From positions 744,001-808,000 of the forward strand of contig NZ_PGGM01000001.1 in the NCBI RefSeq assembly GCF_003010965.1: 64,000 nucleotides of DNA, read 5' to 3'. Shown here piece by piece: positions 52,021 through 60,099 of this stretch. The notes beneath the pieces are model-generated. The model had not been told where the DNA came from and searched no databases. It worked only from the letters and a program-made list of their open reading frames with translations. Position 1 is the first letter of the stretch, and each line of letters starts with the position of its first letter. A program made the position numbers and the translations under genes. The stretch is from Phyllobacterium sophorae (GTDB lineage: Bacteria > Pseudomonadota > Alphaproteobacteria > Rhizobiales > Rhizobiaceae).

Positions 52021-52845
52021 CTAGTCCCAATCGGGCGCAAGGTTGCGTGGATTGACGATGCGGCCGTCTGGTCTTGCGAGGGCGTGCAGTGCCCGCATCT
52101 CTTCCGGCGACAGCTCGAAATCGAAGATCTCAAAATTGCTCTTCGCGCGCTCCTCATTGACGGTCTTCGACAGCGCAACCACGCCCTCCTGCTGCACCAG
52201 CCAGCGCAGGACCACCTGGGCTTCGCTCTTGCCATGGGCAGCAGCGATCGCCTTGATGGCAGTATCGCCGATCACCTTGCCATCGGCCATGGCGTAGTAG
52301 GCGGTGATGCTCATGCCGGCCTTTCGGGCCGCATCGAGCACGGCAGTCTGACCGAGATAGGGATGATATTCGACCTGGTTGGTGACGATCGGTGCCTTGC
52401 TCAGCGCAACCGCTTCCGCCATCAAGGCGGTGTTGAAGTTGCTGACGCCGATATGGCGAACCTTGCCGGCATCACGCACTTCGTTCAAGGCGCCAATGCG
52501 CTCCGCCAGGGGCACATCGCTTTGCGGCCAGTGCAGGAGCAGAAGATCGACATGATCGGTCTTGAGTTTCTTCAGGCTTTCCTCGACCGACCGGATGAAA
52601 TCCTTGTGCCGGTAACTGTCGACCCACACCTTGGTTGTGAGGAAGACGTCGCCGCGGGCGACACCCGAACCGGCGATGGCTTCGCCGACGTCCGCCTCGT
52701 TGCGATAGGCCTGGGCGGTATCGATATGGCGGTAGCCGAGTTTGAGGACCGCCGGGACCATGCGGAGGACGTCGGCGCCGGGCATACGGAACGTCCCGAA
52801 GCCGATTGCGGGGATCTTTGCGCCATTGGCGTCTACATTGAACAT
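52021..52845 (-). CDS. Aldo/keto reductase
   Basis: 274-residue (alpha/beta)8 NADPH-dependent reductase. The catalytic tetrad is complete: Asp42 and Tyr47 in HIDTAQAYRNE, Lys72 in LTTKVWVDS, and His105 in LLLLHWPQS. The cofactor part VSNFNTALM, NQVEYHP and LSKTVNEERAKSN is typical of 2,5-diketogluconate reductase-like members. ATG 52845 has AAGGAA upstream; the longer frame (to 52893) overlaps the MFS stop. It follows an MFS gene on the same strand and likely shares its transcript. Confidence 0.92.
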   Translation of the reverse strand: MFNVDANGAKIPAIGFGTFRMPGADVLRMVPAVLKLGYRHIDTAQAYRNEADVGEAIAGSGVARGDVFLTTKVWVDSYRHKDFIRSVEESLKKLKTDHVDLLLLHWPQSDVPLAERIGALNEVRDAGKVRHIGVSNFNTALMAEAVALSKAPIVTNQVEYHPYLGQTAVLDAARKAGMSITAYYAMADGKVIGDTAIKAIAAAHGKSEAQVVLRWLVQQEGVVALSKTVNEERAKSNFEIFDFELSPEEMRALHALARPDGRIVNPRNLAPDWD

Positions 52846-52864
52846 TGTTATTCCTTTCGATATT

Positions 52865-54046
52865 TCAGGCGGCGACGAGTTGCGCGGCGGCACGTCTGTC
52901 GAGCATCTGGCTCCAGAGGGTCAGAGCGAGCGCGCCGACCACCAGAAGAGCACCGACCCACGGCGTTGCGCCGAGACCGAGCGGCGAGGCGACGATGAGA
53001 CCGCCGAGAAATGCACCACCGGCAATACCGAGATTGAAGGCGGCGATATTGAGGGCAGAGGCCACGTCGACGGTATCAGGCGTATGGATCTTGGCAAGCT
53101 GTACCACATAAAGCTGCAGGCCTGGCACATTGGAGAAGGACAGCGCACCAAGCGCGGCGAGCGTCACCAGAGACCATATGGGTGATACGGCGGTGAATGT
53201 GAAGGCTGCAAGGACGATGGCCTGCAGCAGGAACATGACCCCGAGAGCACCGACCGGATTGCCATCGGCGACGCGTCCGCCGACCATATTGCCGACCGCG
53301 ATGGAGAGACCATAGAGGACGAGGATCAGGCTGACTGTCGAGCCGGCAAAGCCGGTGATCTCCTGCAGTACCGGGGCAAGGAAAGTGAACATGACGAAGG
53401 TGCCGCCATAACCAAGCGCCGTCATGGCAAAGGCAAGAAGCAGGCGTCCACTCGCCAGCACACGCACCTGATCGATAAGACGGGCAGGAGCGGCTTTGGC
53501 GATCTGTGACGGAAGCAGGATCGCAATTGCCATGAACGCGATCACGCCGAGTCCGGAGACGGCCCAGAATGTCGCGCGCCAGCCGAGCTGCTGGCCGATG
53601 AAGGTGCCGAGCGGTACGCCGGTCACGATGGCCACGGTGAGGCCCAGGAACATCATGGCGATGGCGGAGGCGCGACGGTTGGGCGCCACGAGATCGGCAG
53701 CAATGGTTGCGCCGACCGAGAAGAACACGCCATGGGCGAAGGCACTCAGCACACGCGCGACAAGCAGCAGTTCATAGGTTGGCGAGAGTGCCGCGGCCGT
53801 ATTGCCGACGATGAAAAGCGCCATCAGGCCGAGCAGCAGCGGCTTGCGCTCGATGCGTCCGGTGAGGGCGGTGAGGATGGGTGCGCCGAAGGTGACGCCA
53901 AGCGCGTAGACACTGACGATGAGGCCGGCCAGCGGCAGCGATATATTCAGATCACCGGCAACAGTGGGCAGAAGACCGACGATGACGAACTCTGTCGTCC
54001 CGATGGCATAGGCGCTGATTGTCAACGCCAGAAGAGCGAGAGGCAT
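52865..54046 (-). CDS. MFS transporter (DHA1/AraJ-like)
   Basis: 393-residue, twelve-helix major facilitator. The N-terminal pair ALLALTISAYAIGTTEFVIVGLLPTVAGDLNISLPLAGL read in parts is the standard AraJ/YdhP-type start, with a motif A-like GRIERKPLLLG loop after helix 2. Such proteins export sugars or drugs. It is transcribed divergently from a LysR regulator, with a 169-base gap containing a palindrome, so it is probably its target. Confidence 0.93.
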   Translation of the reverse strand: MPLALLALTISAYAIGTTEFVIVGLLPTVAGDLNISLPLAGLIVSVYALGVTFGAPILTALTGRIERKPLLLGLMALFIVGNTAAALSPTYELLLVARVLSAFAHGVFFSVGATIAADLVAPNRRASAIAMMFLGLTVAIVTGVPLGTFIGQQLGWRATFWAVSGLGVIAFMAIAILLPSQIAKAAPARLIDQVRVLASGRLLLAFAMTALGYGGTFVMFTFLAPVLQEITGFAGSTVSLILVLYGLSIAVGNMVGGRVADGNPVGALGVMFLLQAIVLAAFTFTAVSPIWSLVTLAALGALSFSNVPGLQLYVVQLAKIHTPDTVDVASALNIAAFNLGIAGGAFLGGLIVASPLGLGATPWVGALLVVGALALTLWSQMLDRRAAAQLVAA

Positions 54047-54176
54047 TGTCTTGTCCTTTGAGTGGAGGCTGTCTTGGGAACCAGCCCGCGAATTGCGAAA
54101 ATGGCGGAACGGGTCCGGTTGAGGCTGAATATGGCCTATCGCTATTACCTTGATAATCGCCTCATATTGCTCAATA

Positions 54177-54197
54177 CTTGTGAAGTGAATTCACAAG
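54177..54197. promoter_or_regulatory. 21-bp palindrome upstream of the LysR gene
   Basis: Perfect 8-bp arms CTTGTGAA/TTCACAAG separated by 5 bases, 19 bases before the LysR start. LysR-type regulators bind dyads in the divergent gap they share with their target, here the MFS/aldo-keto reductase operon. The binding is inferred. Confidence 0.55.
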
Positions 54198-54215
54198 TGG
54201 ATTGGACCTCCGATC

Positions 54216-55148
54216 ATGGATAACCGGGCTGGCGAGATGGATGTTTTCGTACAGGCGGTTGAGCTCAACAGCTTTTCCGCTGCGGGGCGGCGGCTCGGGC
54301 TGTCGCCTTCCGCCGTCAGCAAGATGATCACCCGGATCGAGGAGCGGCTCGGCACACGTCTCCTTGTCCGTTCGACGCGGACGTTGCAACTGACGCCGGA
54401 AGGCGAGATTTACCACCAGCGGGCACTTCGCATCGTTGCGGAGATCGAAGAGGCAGAACGCGCCGTGGCTTTTGGCGCATCGGCTGCGCCGCGCGGCCTG
54501 CTTCGGGTAAACTCATCGGTGCCGGTTGGCGTGCGCTGTATCCTGCCGCTCGTGCCGAAATTCCTGCAGTGCTATCCCGAGGTGAAGCTCGATGTTTCCC
54601 TGACCGATGGAGTGGTGGACCTGATCGAAGAGCGCGCAGATATTGCCATCCGCGTCGGTCCCATGCGCAACTCAAGTTTGAAGGCCCGCAAGCTGTTCGA
54701 AAGCCGCGTCGTGGTGATTGCTTCGCCAGATTATCTTGCCAAACACGGCATGCCCTCTCATCCGCGCGAGCTTGCCCGGCACAATTGCCTCACTTTCAAT
54801 TTCCGCCGCGTGTTGAATGAATGGCCTTTCAACAATCCTGAAACGGGCGAAACCGAGATGCTAGAGGTCTCGGGCAACTTCCTCTCCAACAATGGCGTGA
54901 CGGCACAGCAGATGTGTGTGGCGGGGCTGGGCATTGCCCGGCTCGGCTATTTCCACGTCAGCGAGGACATTCTTCAGGGCCGTCTCGTTGTCCTGCTGGA
55001 GGAGTACAACCCTGGGGACATGGAATTGATCCACGCCGTCTTCGTCGGGCATGAATATCTCGCGGCACGGGTGCGCAGTTTCGTCGATTTTCTGGCGGAG
55101 AACATAGGGATGCCTGGCCCCTTGACGAACGGCGCTGCAAGGTCATGA
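54216..55148 (+). CDS. LysR family transcriptional regulator
   Basis: 310-residue LysR protein. The N-terminal winged helix is DVFVQAVELNSFSAAGRRLGLSPSAVSKMITRIEERLG read in parts, followed by a co-inducer domain with FQKV-type cleft residues. It belongs to the sub-branch near DmlR/PecT-like regulators of transporters. Divergent from the MFS gene, which it probably controls. Its stop overlaps the start of the next gene, the methyltransferase, by 4 bases. Confidence 0.93.
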   Translation: MDNRAGEMDVFVQAVELNSFSAAGRRLGLSPSAVSKMITRIEERLGTRLLVRSTRTLQLTPEGEIYHQRALRIVAEIEEAERAVAFGASAAPRGLLRVNSSVPVGVRCILPLVPKFLQCYPEVKLDVSLTDGVVDLIEERADIAIRVGPMRNSSLKARKLFESRVVVIASPDYLAKHGMPSHPRELARHNCLTFNFRRVLNEWPFNNPETGETEMLEVSGNFLSNNGVTAQQMCVAGLGIARLGYFHVSEDILQGRLVVLLEEYNPGDMELIHAVFVGHEYLAARVRSFVDFLAENIGMPGPLTNGAARS

Positions 55149-56032
55149 TTATTCCGGATGAGAAAGCGATGACTGACGCTGAGAAACTCAAAGCTGTGCG
55201 CCATGCCTATGCCAGGCGAATCCTGGCTAGCGTCGGAGTTGACGACGCGCGTATCGAGCAAGCATTCGCGGAAGTGCCGCGCGAAGATTTTCTTGGTCCC
55301 GGACCGTGGCCGATAAGCCGTTTCGGCCTTGGCTATGTTTATACACCCAGCGCAGATCCCGCCTACCTCTACACGGATGATCTGGTCGGGATTGCGCCGG
55401 AGCGGCATATCAATAATGGCGAGCCATCGCTGCACGCCCACCTGTTGTGGTTTGCGCAGCCATCGGAGGGTGAACATATTGTGCATGTCGGAACTGGCAC
55501 TGGCTACTACACGGCCATCATGGCGCATCTGGCGGGCCCAACTGGACATGTAACCGGCATCGAACTGGAATCCGATCTGGCAGCGCGAGCAAAGGAATAT
55601 CTGACCGCATATCCGAACGCCGAGATTGTCGAAGGCGATGGAACAATCGTGCCGTTTGAACCGGCGGACGTGATCTACGTCAATGCCGGCGCGACACGGC
55701 CGGCTGATATTTGGCTGGATCGGCTGAATGACGGTGGCCGTCTGGTTCTGCCGTTGACCACCGATGATGGATTCTCGTCGTATAGCAGCATGCGGCCGCG
55801 CGGCGCGGTGTTCCTCATCACGCGGAAAGGCGCGGAGTTTCTGGCACGCTGCGTTTCAGGCGTTGCAATCTACCCTTGCGCCGGGATGCGGGATGCGACT
55901 TCCGAAAAGGCCCTCGCCAGAGCATTCGGGAACGGCGGCTTGAAGCGGGTGACGCGCCTGTACCGCACTGACGATATTCCCGATGAAAGATGCTGGCTGA
56001 AGGGGCCGGGATGGTGTTTCGCCTACGAATGA
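55145..56032 (+). CDS. Protein-L-isoaspartate O-methyltransferase-like protein
   Basis: 295 residues, with the class I SAM fold and PCMT-like start EVPREDFLGPGPWPISR. Motif I is HVGTGTGYYTAIMAHLAGP and post-I is TGIELESDLAARAKEYL. PCMT repairs isoaspartyl sites, but several similar proteins modify other substrates; the length is longer than the 210-residue repair enzyme because of a C-terminal extension. Start ATG 55145 overlaps LysR, or ATG 55169 may be used. Converges on the EamA gene with a 10-base overlap. Confidence 0.85.
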   Translation: MIIPDEKAMTDAEKLKAVRHAYARRILASVGVDDARIEQAFAEVPREDFLGPGPWPISRFGLGYVYTPSADPAYLYTDDLVGIAPERHINNGEPSLHAHLLWFAQPSEGEHIVHVGTGTGYYTAIMAHLAGPTGHVTGIELESDLAARAKEYLTAYPNAEIVEGDGTIVPFEPADVIYVNAGATRPADIWLDRLNDGGRLVLPLTTDDGFSSYSSMRPRGAVFLITRKGAEFLARCVSGVAIYPCAGMRDATSEKALARAFGNGGLKRVTRLYRTDDIPDERCWLKGPGWCFAYE

Positions 56033-56919
56033 GGCGATGACACTGGATCGGCGGCTTTCGCCGCGGTTGTCCGGTTCTTCAGGTTGAGCAGATTGCCGGA
56101 AAGGATCAGCGCCGCGCCGGCCGCCGTGAAGATGTCGATGCGCTCGGCATAGATCAGCCAGCCAAGCACAGCCATCAGCGGCACACGCAGGAAGTCCATG
56201 GGAATGACCACCGTCGCATCGGCATAAAGCAGAGCCTTGGCCATGCAGAAATGCGAGAAGGTGCCCGTGAAAGCGATGATGATGACCCATGGCAGGACAT
56301 GGAGCGATGGCCATTGCCACACATGCAGCGCAGGCAAGAGGCCGATGGCAGACTGGATGGTCAGCATCCAGAAGATAATCTTCACCACACTGTCGGTGCG
56401 GGTCAAAGATTTTACCATGGTGAAGGATATGCCGAAGGTGAAGGCGGCACCAAGCACAATCAGCTGACCTGCCTCGACGGTGCCGATCCCCGGGCGGACA
56501 ATGATGACCACGCCGATAATTCCGAGCGCGATGGTCAGGATCCGCCAGATGTTCAGCCGCTCGCCGAGAAACATGACAGCCATCAGTGCGGTCCAGGCGG
56601 GCGTGGTGAATTCGATGGCGATCACCTGTGCCAGCGGGATCATCGACAAGGCTTGCAGCCAGGCGAACTGGCCGGCGTAGTGCGCACCATTGCGTCCCAG
56701 ATGCTGCCAGATGCGATCGGTCTTCATCGCCCTGAAACCGCCTGAGGAGCGGATCAACGGATAGAGCATGGCGAGGCCGATGATCGAGCGCATCTCCATG
56801 ATCTGGAAGACATTCAGCTCCCGCGAGGCTTCGCGGCCTGAAATCGCCATGAGGATGATGGCGGTAAGCGATCCCATCATCCAGAACGCCGCCTTCAGAT
56901 TGGATTGCTGTACTTCCAT
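56023..56919 (-). CDS. EamA/DMT family exporter
   Basis: 298 residues with ten predicted helices in two five-helix EamA repeats (first: FWMMGSLTAIILMAISGREA..., second from WMLTIQSAIGLLPALH). Typical block: IEFTTPAWTALMAVMFLGERLNIWRILTIALGIIGVVIIVRPG, read in parts. Such proteins export amino acids or related metabolites; the substrate is unknown. Neighbouring VOC gene is transcribed in the same direction and ends just beyond its start. Confidence 0.92.
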   Translation of the reverse strand: MEVQQSNLKAAFWMMGSLTAIILMAISGREASRELNVFQIMEMRSIIGLAMLYPLIRSSGGFRAMKTDRIWQHLGRNGAHYAGQFAWLQALSMIPLAQVIAIEFTTPAWTALMAVMFLGERLNIWRILTIALGIIGVVIIVRPGIGTVEAGQLIVLGAAFTFGISFTMVKSLTRTDSVVKIIFWMLTIQSAIGLLPALHVWQWPSLHVLPWVIIIAFTGTFSHFCMAKALLYADATVVIPMDFLRVPLMAVLGWLIYAERIDIFTAAGAALILSGNLLNLKNRTTAAKAADPVSSPHS

Positions 56920-56931
56920 GATTGTTTTGGT

Positions 56932-57345
56932 TTATTTCGCGTAGACGCTGGCAAAATCCGCGAAGCCCTTGACCTCGATCGGGTTCCCGGATGGATCGCG
57001 GAAGAACATCGTCCACTGTTCGCCCGGCTCACCCTTGAAGCGAACCACCGGCGGCATGACGAAATCGACATCTGCCTGTTTCAGGCGGCCGGCCAGCACA
57101 TGCCAATCTTCAAGCGGCAGGATCACGCCAAGGTGTGGCATCGGCACCATATGATCGCCGACCTTGCCGGTATTGGTGGTTTCGAACGGCTTGCCGAGAT
57201 GCAGCGAAATCTGATGGCCGAAGAAATCGAAATCCACCCAAGTGTCCGTGCTGCGGCCTTCCTCGCAACCGAGGGTACCGCCATAGAATCGGCGCGCGCC
57301 GTCGAGGTCGGTTACGTGATAGGCAAGGTGAAACAGCGAACGCAT
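56932..57345 (-). CDS. VOC family protein (glyoxalase/dioxygenase fold)
   Basis: 137 residues in a two-module VOC fold. It starts MRSLFHLAYHVTDLDGARRFYGGTLGCEEGR, with a metal-type His in HLAYHV, and ends with a metal-type Glu in FFRDPSGNPIEVKGF. The fold covers glyoxalase I, fosfomycin resistance and ring-opening dioxygenases; the substrate cannot be told. ATG 57345 is used; the longer frame to 57516 is not VOC-like. It lies 12 bases upstream of the EamA gene and is likely co-transcribed. Confidence 0.88.
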   Translation of the reverse strand: MRSLFHLAYHVTDLDGARRFYGGTLGCEEGRSTDTWVDFDFFGHQISLHLGKPFETTNTGKVGDHMVPMPHLGVILPLEDWHVLAGRLKQADVDFVMPPVVRFKGEPGEQWTMFFRDPSGNPIEVKGFADFASVYAK

Positions 57346-57515
57346 GGGGGATATCCTGATGGCGGGAGTGCGCTGGAACCTAGCAGCAAGGCTGAACGCA
57401 GACAATGCGTGGTTGCAGGAATTGCGGCTTCCATTGCTGGCGGGGGAACCAAATGAACCAACTGCGAGTTGTAGAAAGCTACTCTCGAATGGTTCCCGAA
57501 AACAGGAAGTTTGCA

Positions 57516-57677
57516 ATGTCGATTTTGATCAGTCTTCTGATCACCGTTCTGGTGATCTTTCTCGTACTCTACCTCATTCAGATGCTTCCACTTGACGGTC
57601 GCGCCAAGCAGATCGCCCAGGTAATCGTGATCGTCATCGGCATTATTTCGCTGCTGCGGTATCTCGCCGTGTTTTAG
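57516..57677 (+). CDS. Small membrane protein, Thivi_2564-like
   Basis: 53 residues, two predicted membrane helices (MSILISLLITVLVIFLVLYLI and VIVIVIGIISLLRYLAV) joined by a short loop LPLDGRAKQIA. AGGAAG precedes ATG 57516 by 8 bases. The pattern is that of the small Thivi_2564-type membrane proteins, whose function is unknown. The gene is independent of its neighbours. Confidence 0.8.
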   Translation: MSILISLLITVLVIFLVLYLIQMLPLDGRAKQIAQVIVIVIGIISLLRYLAVF

Positions 57678-57687
57678 CATCAAAGCG

Positions 57688-57716
57688 GGCGGGGCCCTTC
57701 GGTTTCCGCCCTTTCT
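57688..57716. terminator. Weak hairpin between convergent genes
   Basis: GGGCGG and CCGCCC arms with a 13-base loop, followed by TTTCT on the plus strand, 10 bases after the small membrane-protein stop. It could end that transcript; the stem is short and the tail is weak. Confidence 0.4.
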
Positions 57717-58596
57717 ACCGATTTTCCAGTTGACCCAGCAGCCAGTCGCGGAAGGCACGAATTTTCGGCACATTGCGCCGCGCTTCCGGGTACACAAGCC
57801 AGTAGAAATGGTCGGCGGTGCCAACAATACTGAACGGCTGGATAAGCTGGCCTTGTGCCAGCTCCGTTTCATAGAATGCGGGGGTCAGAATTCCCACACC
57901 CTGTCCGGCAATGACAGCTTTCCCCTCAAGATGCTGGTCGCCAAAGCGGCTGCGGGGATCGCCGCGCAAATCGGGTTCGGAAATTCCCGCGGCACCGAAC
58001 CAGAGTTTCCACCAGGGATCGCCCGGATCGACAATCGGCAGTTTGAGCAGGTCCTCGGGTTCCTTGACGCCGCCGATGGTGGCAGCCAGCGCAGGGCTGA
58101 GCATCGGCGTGAAGTCGGCATCGAAGATCCTGTGCGCAACGATACCCGGCCAATGCCCGCTGCCCGAGCGTATGCCGACATCGGCGTCCTCGCGTGAAAA
58201 ATCAACGACTTCGCGGGTGGCTTGCAGCCGGACGGCCAGCGCAGGCTGTGCCAGCTGGAACGAGCCAAGGCGCGGAACCAGCCAATTGGCGGCGAAAGTC
58301 GGGATTGTTGTGATCGTCAAGACGCCATCGGCACTCTCGCGGGTGGCAGCAATTGCCGCACGCATCATATCGAAGGCCTCACTCATTACCGGCGACAGGC
58401 GCGCTCCGACCTCGGTCAGGATCACCTGCCGCGGACGGCGCAGGAACAGCGCTGCACCGATGCGCTCCTCCAGAAGCTTGATCTGATAGCTGACGGCCGC
58501 CTGCGTCATACCGAGCTCTTCGGCTGCCTTGGTGAAACTGCCATGACGCGCCGCTGCTTCGAAGGCGCGTATTGCGGCAAGGGGAGGAAGGTTCAT
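57715..58596 (-). CDS. LysR family regulator (GcvA-like)
   Basis: 293 residues; the helix-turn-helix part reads LAAIRAFEAAARHGSFTKAAEELGMTQAAVSYQIKLLEERIG in parts, and the co-inducer domain keeps the GcvA-type WLVPRLGSF and DVGIRSGSGHWPG blocks. GcvA-like regulators often sit next to a small DUF1127 gene, as here, where the DUF1127-like gene starts 126 bases away in the opposite direction. Effector unknown. Confidence 0.92.
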   Translation of the reverse strand: MNLPPLAAIRAFEAAARHGSFTKAAEELGMTQAAVSYQIKLLEERIGAALFLRRPRQVILTEVGARLSPVMSEAFDMMRAAIAATRESADGVLTITTIPTFAANWLVPRLGSFQLAQPALAVRLQATREVVDFSREDADVGIRSGSGHWPGIVAHRIFDADFTPMLSPALAATIGGVKEPEDLLKLPIVDPGDPWWKLWFGAAGISEPDLRGDPRSRFGDQHLEGKAVIAGQGVGILTPAFYETELAQGQLIQPFSIVGTADHFYWLVYPEARRNVPKIRAFRDWLLGQLENR

Positions 58597-58722
58597 GCAT
58601 GGCTCCGCATAAGGTGTCCTTATGCATGGTACTCGGCGTTTTGTTGGAAAACAAGCGCGGCAAGGTGCATCTAGTACTCAACACCAAGACGCAATGCGTC
58701 GCCAACAATTGGAGTTGAGATT

Positions 58723-58965
58723 ATGAATACCGTATCGACACCACTCAGCCACGTTGCAACCCACGGCTCCTGGTGGAGCCGGATTGCCAATCCGGTGAAG
58801 CCAAACGGAACGGAAGAAAAACCATCCTACATCGATACCGGGGATTTCTCGGATCACATGCTGCGCGATATTGGCCTGCACGATGGCCGCCCCATGCGGG
58901 GGGACCGGCAAGAGCCAAACGATCTGAACGCAGTGCTCAACGACTACCCGGCACGCTCCCTGTGA
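58723..58965 (+). CDS. Small DUF1127-like protein
   Basis: 80 residues. The C-terminal half holds FSDHMLRDIGLHDGRP, which resembles the DUF1127 core (LSDRMLRDIGL). DUF1127 proteins in this order act in RNA/phosphate or stress responses in a few studied cases. The N-terminal half is longer than in the simple 50-residue forms. A TTGGAG run stands before the ATG. Divergent from the GcvA-like regulator, its likely controller. Confidence 0.75.
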   Translation: MNTVSTPLSHVATHGSWWSRIANPVKPNGTEEKPSYIDTGDFSDHMLRDIGLHDGRPMRGDRQEPNDLNAVLNDYPARSL

Positions 58966-58977
58966 CGGTGCTATGCC

Positions 58978-59166
58978 TCAGGAGTCGAAGTCGGTTTCGA
59001 GTTGCTTTTCGAGCGCGACAAGGTCATCGGGCAGCGGCATGCCCATGGCCTTGAGCTCGTTCAGCTGTTCACGCAAGTTCTCATGAATCTCATGGGCATC
59101 CGTTGGCCGCTGGACCATCGCTTCGAGCAGGAGGGCTATCCGCGCCTTGATGTCTTCGAACGCCAT
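58978..59166 (-). CDS. Small conserved-looking protein of unknown function
   Basis: 62 residues (MAFEDIKARIALLLEAMVQ...), mostly helical and acidic, with no membrane span. AAGGA precedes ATG 59166 well; ATG 59181 would add five residues but has no ribosome site. It converges on the DUF1127-like gene with 12 bases between stops. The amino-acid composition is protein-like and codon use matches the neighbours. Function unknown. Confidence 0.65.
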   Translation of the reverse strand: MAFEDIKARIALLLEAMVQRPTDAHEIHENLREQLNELKAMGMPLPDDLVALEKQLETDFDS

Positions 59167-59210
59167 GATGGTTCCTTTCACGTCTCATGCACTGCCGCTA
59201 TGGTAGCAGA

Positions 59211-59612
59211 TTATGTCCCGCCGGAATATTGCGCATCGGAGACCTTCTCCATCCATTCGGCAGATTTACCGTCGAGCATTTCCTGCATGGCGATATGAAC
59301 CATCGTCGTGGCCGGTCCGGCGCCGTGCCAGTGCTTTTCACCCGGCGGGATCCATATCGTGTCGCCGGCCTTGATTTCCCGCAAAGCCTCTCCCCAAGCC
59401 TGGACGAGCCCGAAACCGGAAATGACGTGCAGCGTCTGGCCGAGAGGATGCGTATGCCAAGCCGTCCGCGCGCCGGGCTCGAACCTGACCGCTACCGCCT
59501 GCAGGCGGGCAGGTGCTGGCGCCTCAATGATCGGATCCTGCCAGACGGTGCCGGTGAACCAGTCCGACGGGGCGCGGCGCGAGGGAACCGAGCCAACTGC
59601 CTTTATATCCAT
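59211..59612 (-). CDS. Cupin-fold protein (mandelonitrile lyase-like)
   Basis: 133 residues with one cupin barrel. The metal motif is TAWHTHPLGQTLHVISGFG and the second His is in GEKHWHGAGP. The opening SRRAPSDWFTGTVWQDPI is typical of cupins related to bacterial (R)-hydroxynitrile lyase. Many such proteins have no settled substrate. The start overlaps the ArsR stop by one base, so the two are coupled. Confidence 0.88.
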   Translation of the reverse strand: MDIKAVGSVPSRRAPSDWFTGTVWQDPIIEAPAPARLQAVAVRFEPGARTAWHTHPLGQTLHVISGFGLVQAWGEALREIKAGDTIWIPPGEKHWHGAGPATTMVHIAMQEMLDGKSAEWMEKVSDAQYSGGT

Positions 59613-59977
59613 TACGCACCTCCTGTGGTTTCTGGCACGCCGGTCCATTGCTGCGGGTCTGGCGTTGCGTCGACCGATGCTACCACCGAATCGAGAAATC
59701 CCGGAAAGCGTTTCTCCAGATCGTCGCGGCGCAGCGTCAGCATGCGTTTCGTGCCCTCGGGGCGAACTTGAATGACGCCCGCTTCACGCAGCTTTGCCAC
59801 ATGGTAGCTGAGGGCGGTCTTTGATCCGAGTTGAAGAAACTGGCCGCAGCTCATCGCCTTTTCGCTGTTGCGGGCAAGAATGGCGATCATCGTAAGGCGC
59901 GTTTCGTCGCCAAGCGCGGCAAGCACGTTTGGAAGCGCAATATCCTCGGTGTCCGGATGCGGAAGATAATTTGTCAT
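59612..59977 (-). CDS. ArsR-type winged-helix regulator
   Basis: 121 residues, ArsR/SmtB-like winged helix with helix 3 sequence SKTALSYHVAKLREAGV and the wing PEGTKRMLTLRRDDL. The CxxC-type metal site of ArsR is absent; only one Cys (MSCGQFL) lies near. It may therefore sense a non-metal signal. It is first in a short operon with the cupin and is divergent from an MFS exporter, which it probably represses. Confidence 0.88.
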   Translation of the reverse strand: MTNYLPHPDTEDIALPNVLAALGDETRLTMIAILARNSEKAMSCGQFLQLGSKTALSYHVAKLREAGVIQVRPEGTKRMLTLRRDDLEKRFPGFLDSVVASVDATPDPQQWTGVPETTGGA

Positions 59978-60065
59978 GGGCGTTTAATAGCAATTGGCAG
60001 GAGAGATTTCAATGTTCAACATTTATTGGACTTTGTGCTTGACTTTTTGCGGGGAAAGTATCTTA

Positions 60066-60083
60066 GTTCAACGATCATTGAAC
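60066..60083. promoter_or_regulatory. Candidate ArsR-type operator before the MFS gene
   Basis: GTTCAA and TTGAAC arms with a 6-base spacer, 16 bases before the MFS start. A second related half-site is in the 11-bp palindrome ATGTTCAACAT at 60012-60022. ArsR proteins bind such dyads in the gap they share with the target. Inferred. Confidence 0.58.
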
Positions 60084-60099
60084 ATTAAGGTCTAATCTC

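Noticed and set aside
60039..60064. TTGACT ... TATCTT as the promoter of the MFS gene at 60100
   Set aside because: The spacing between the two boxes is 14 bases, too short for a standard sigma-70 promoter, so I do not call it.
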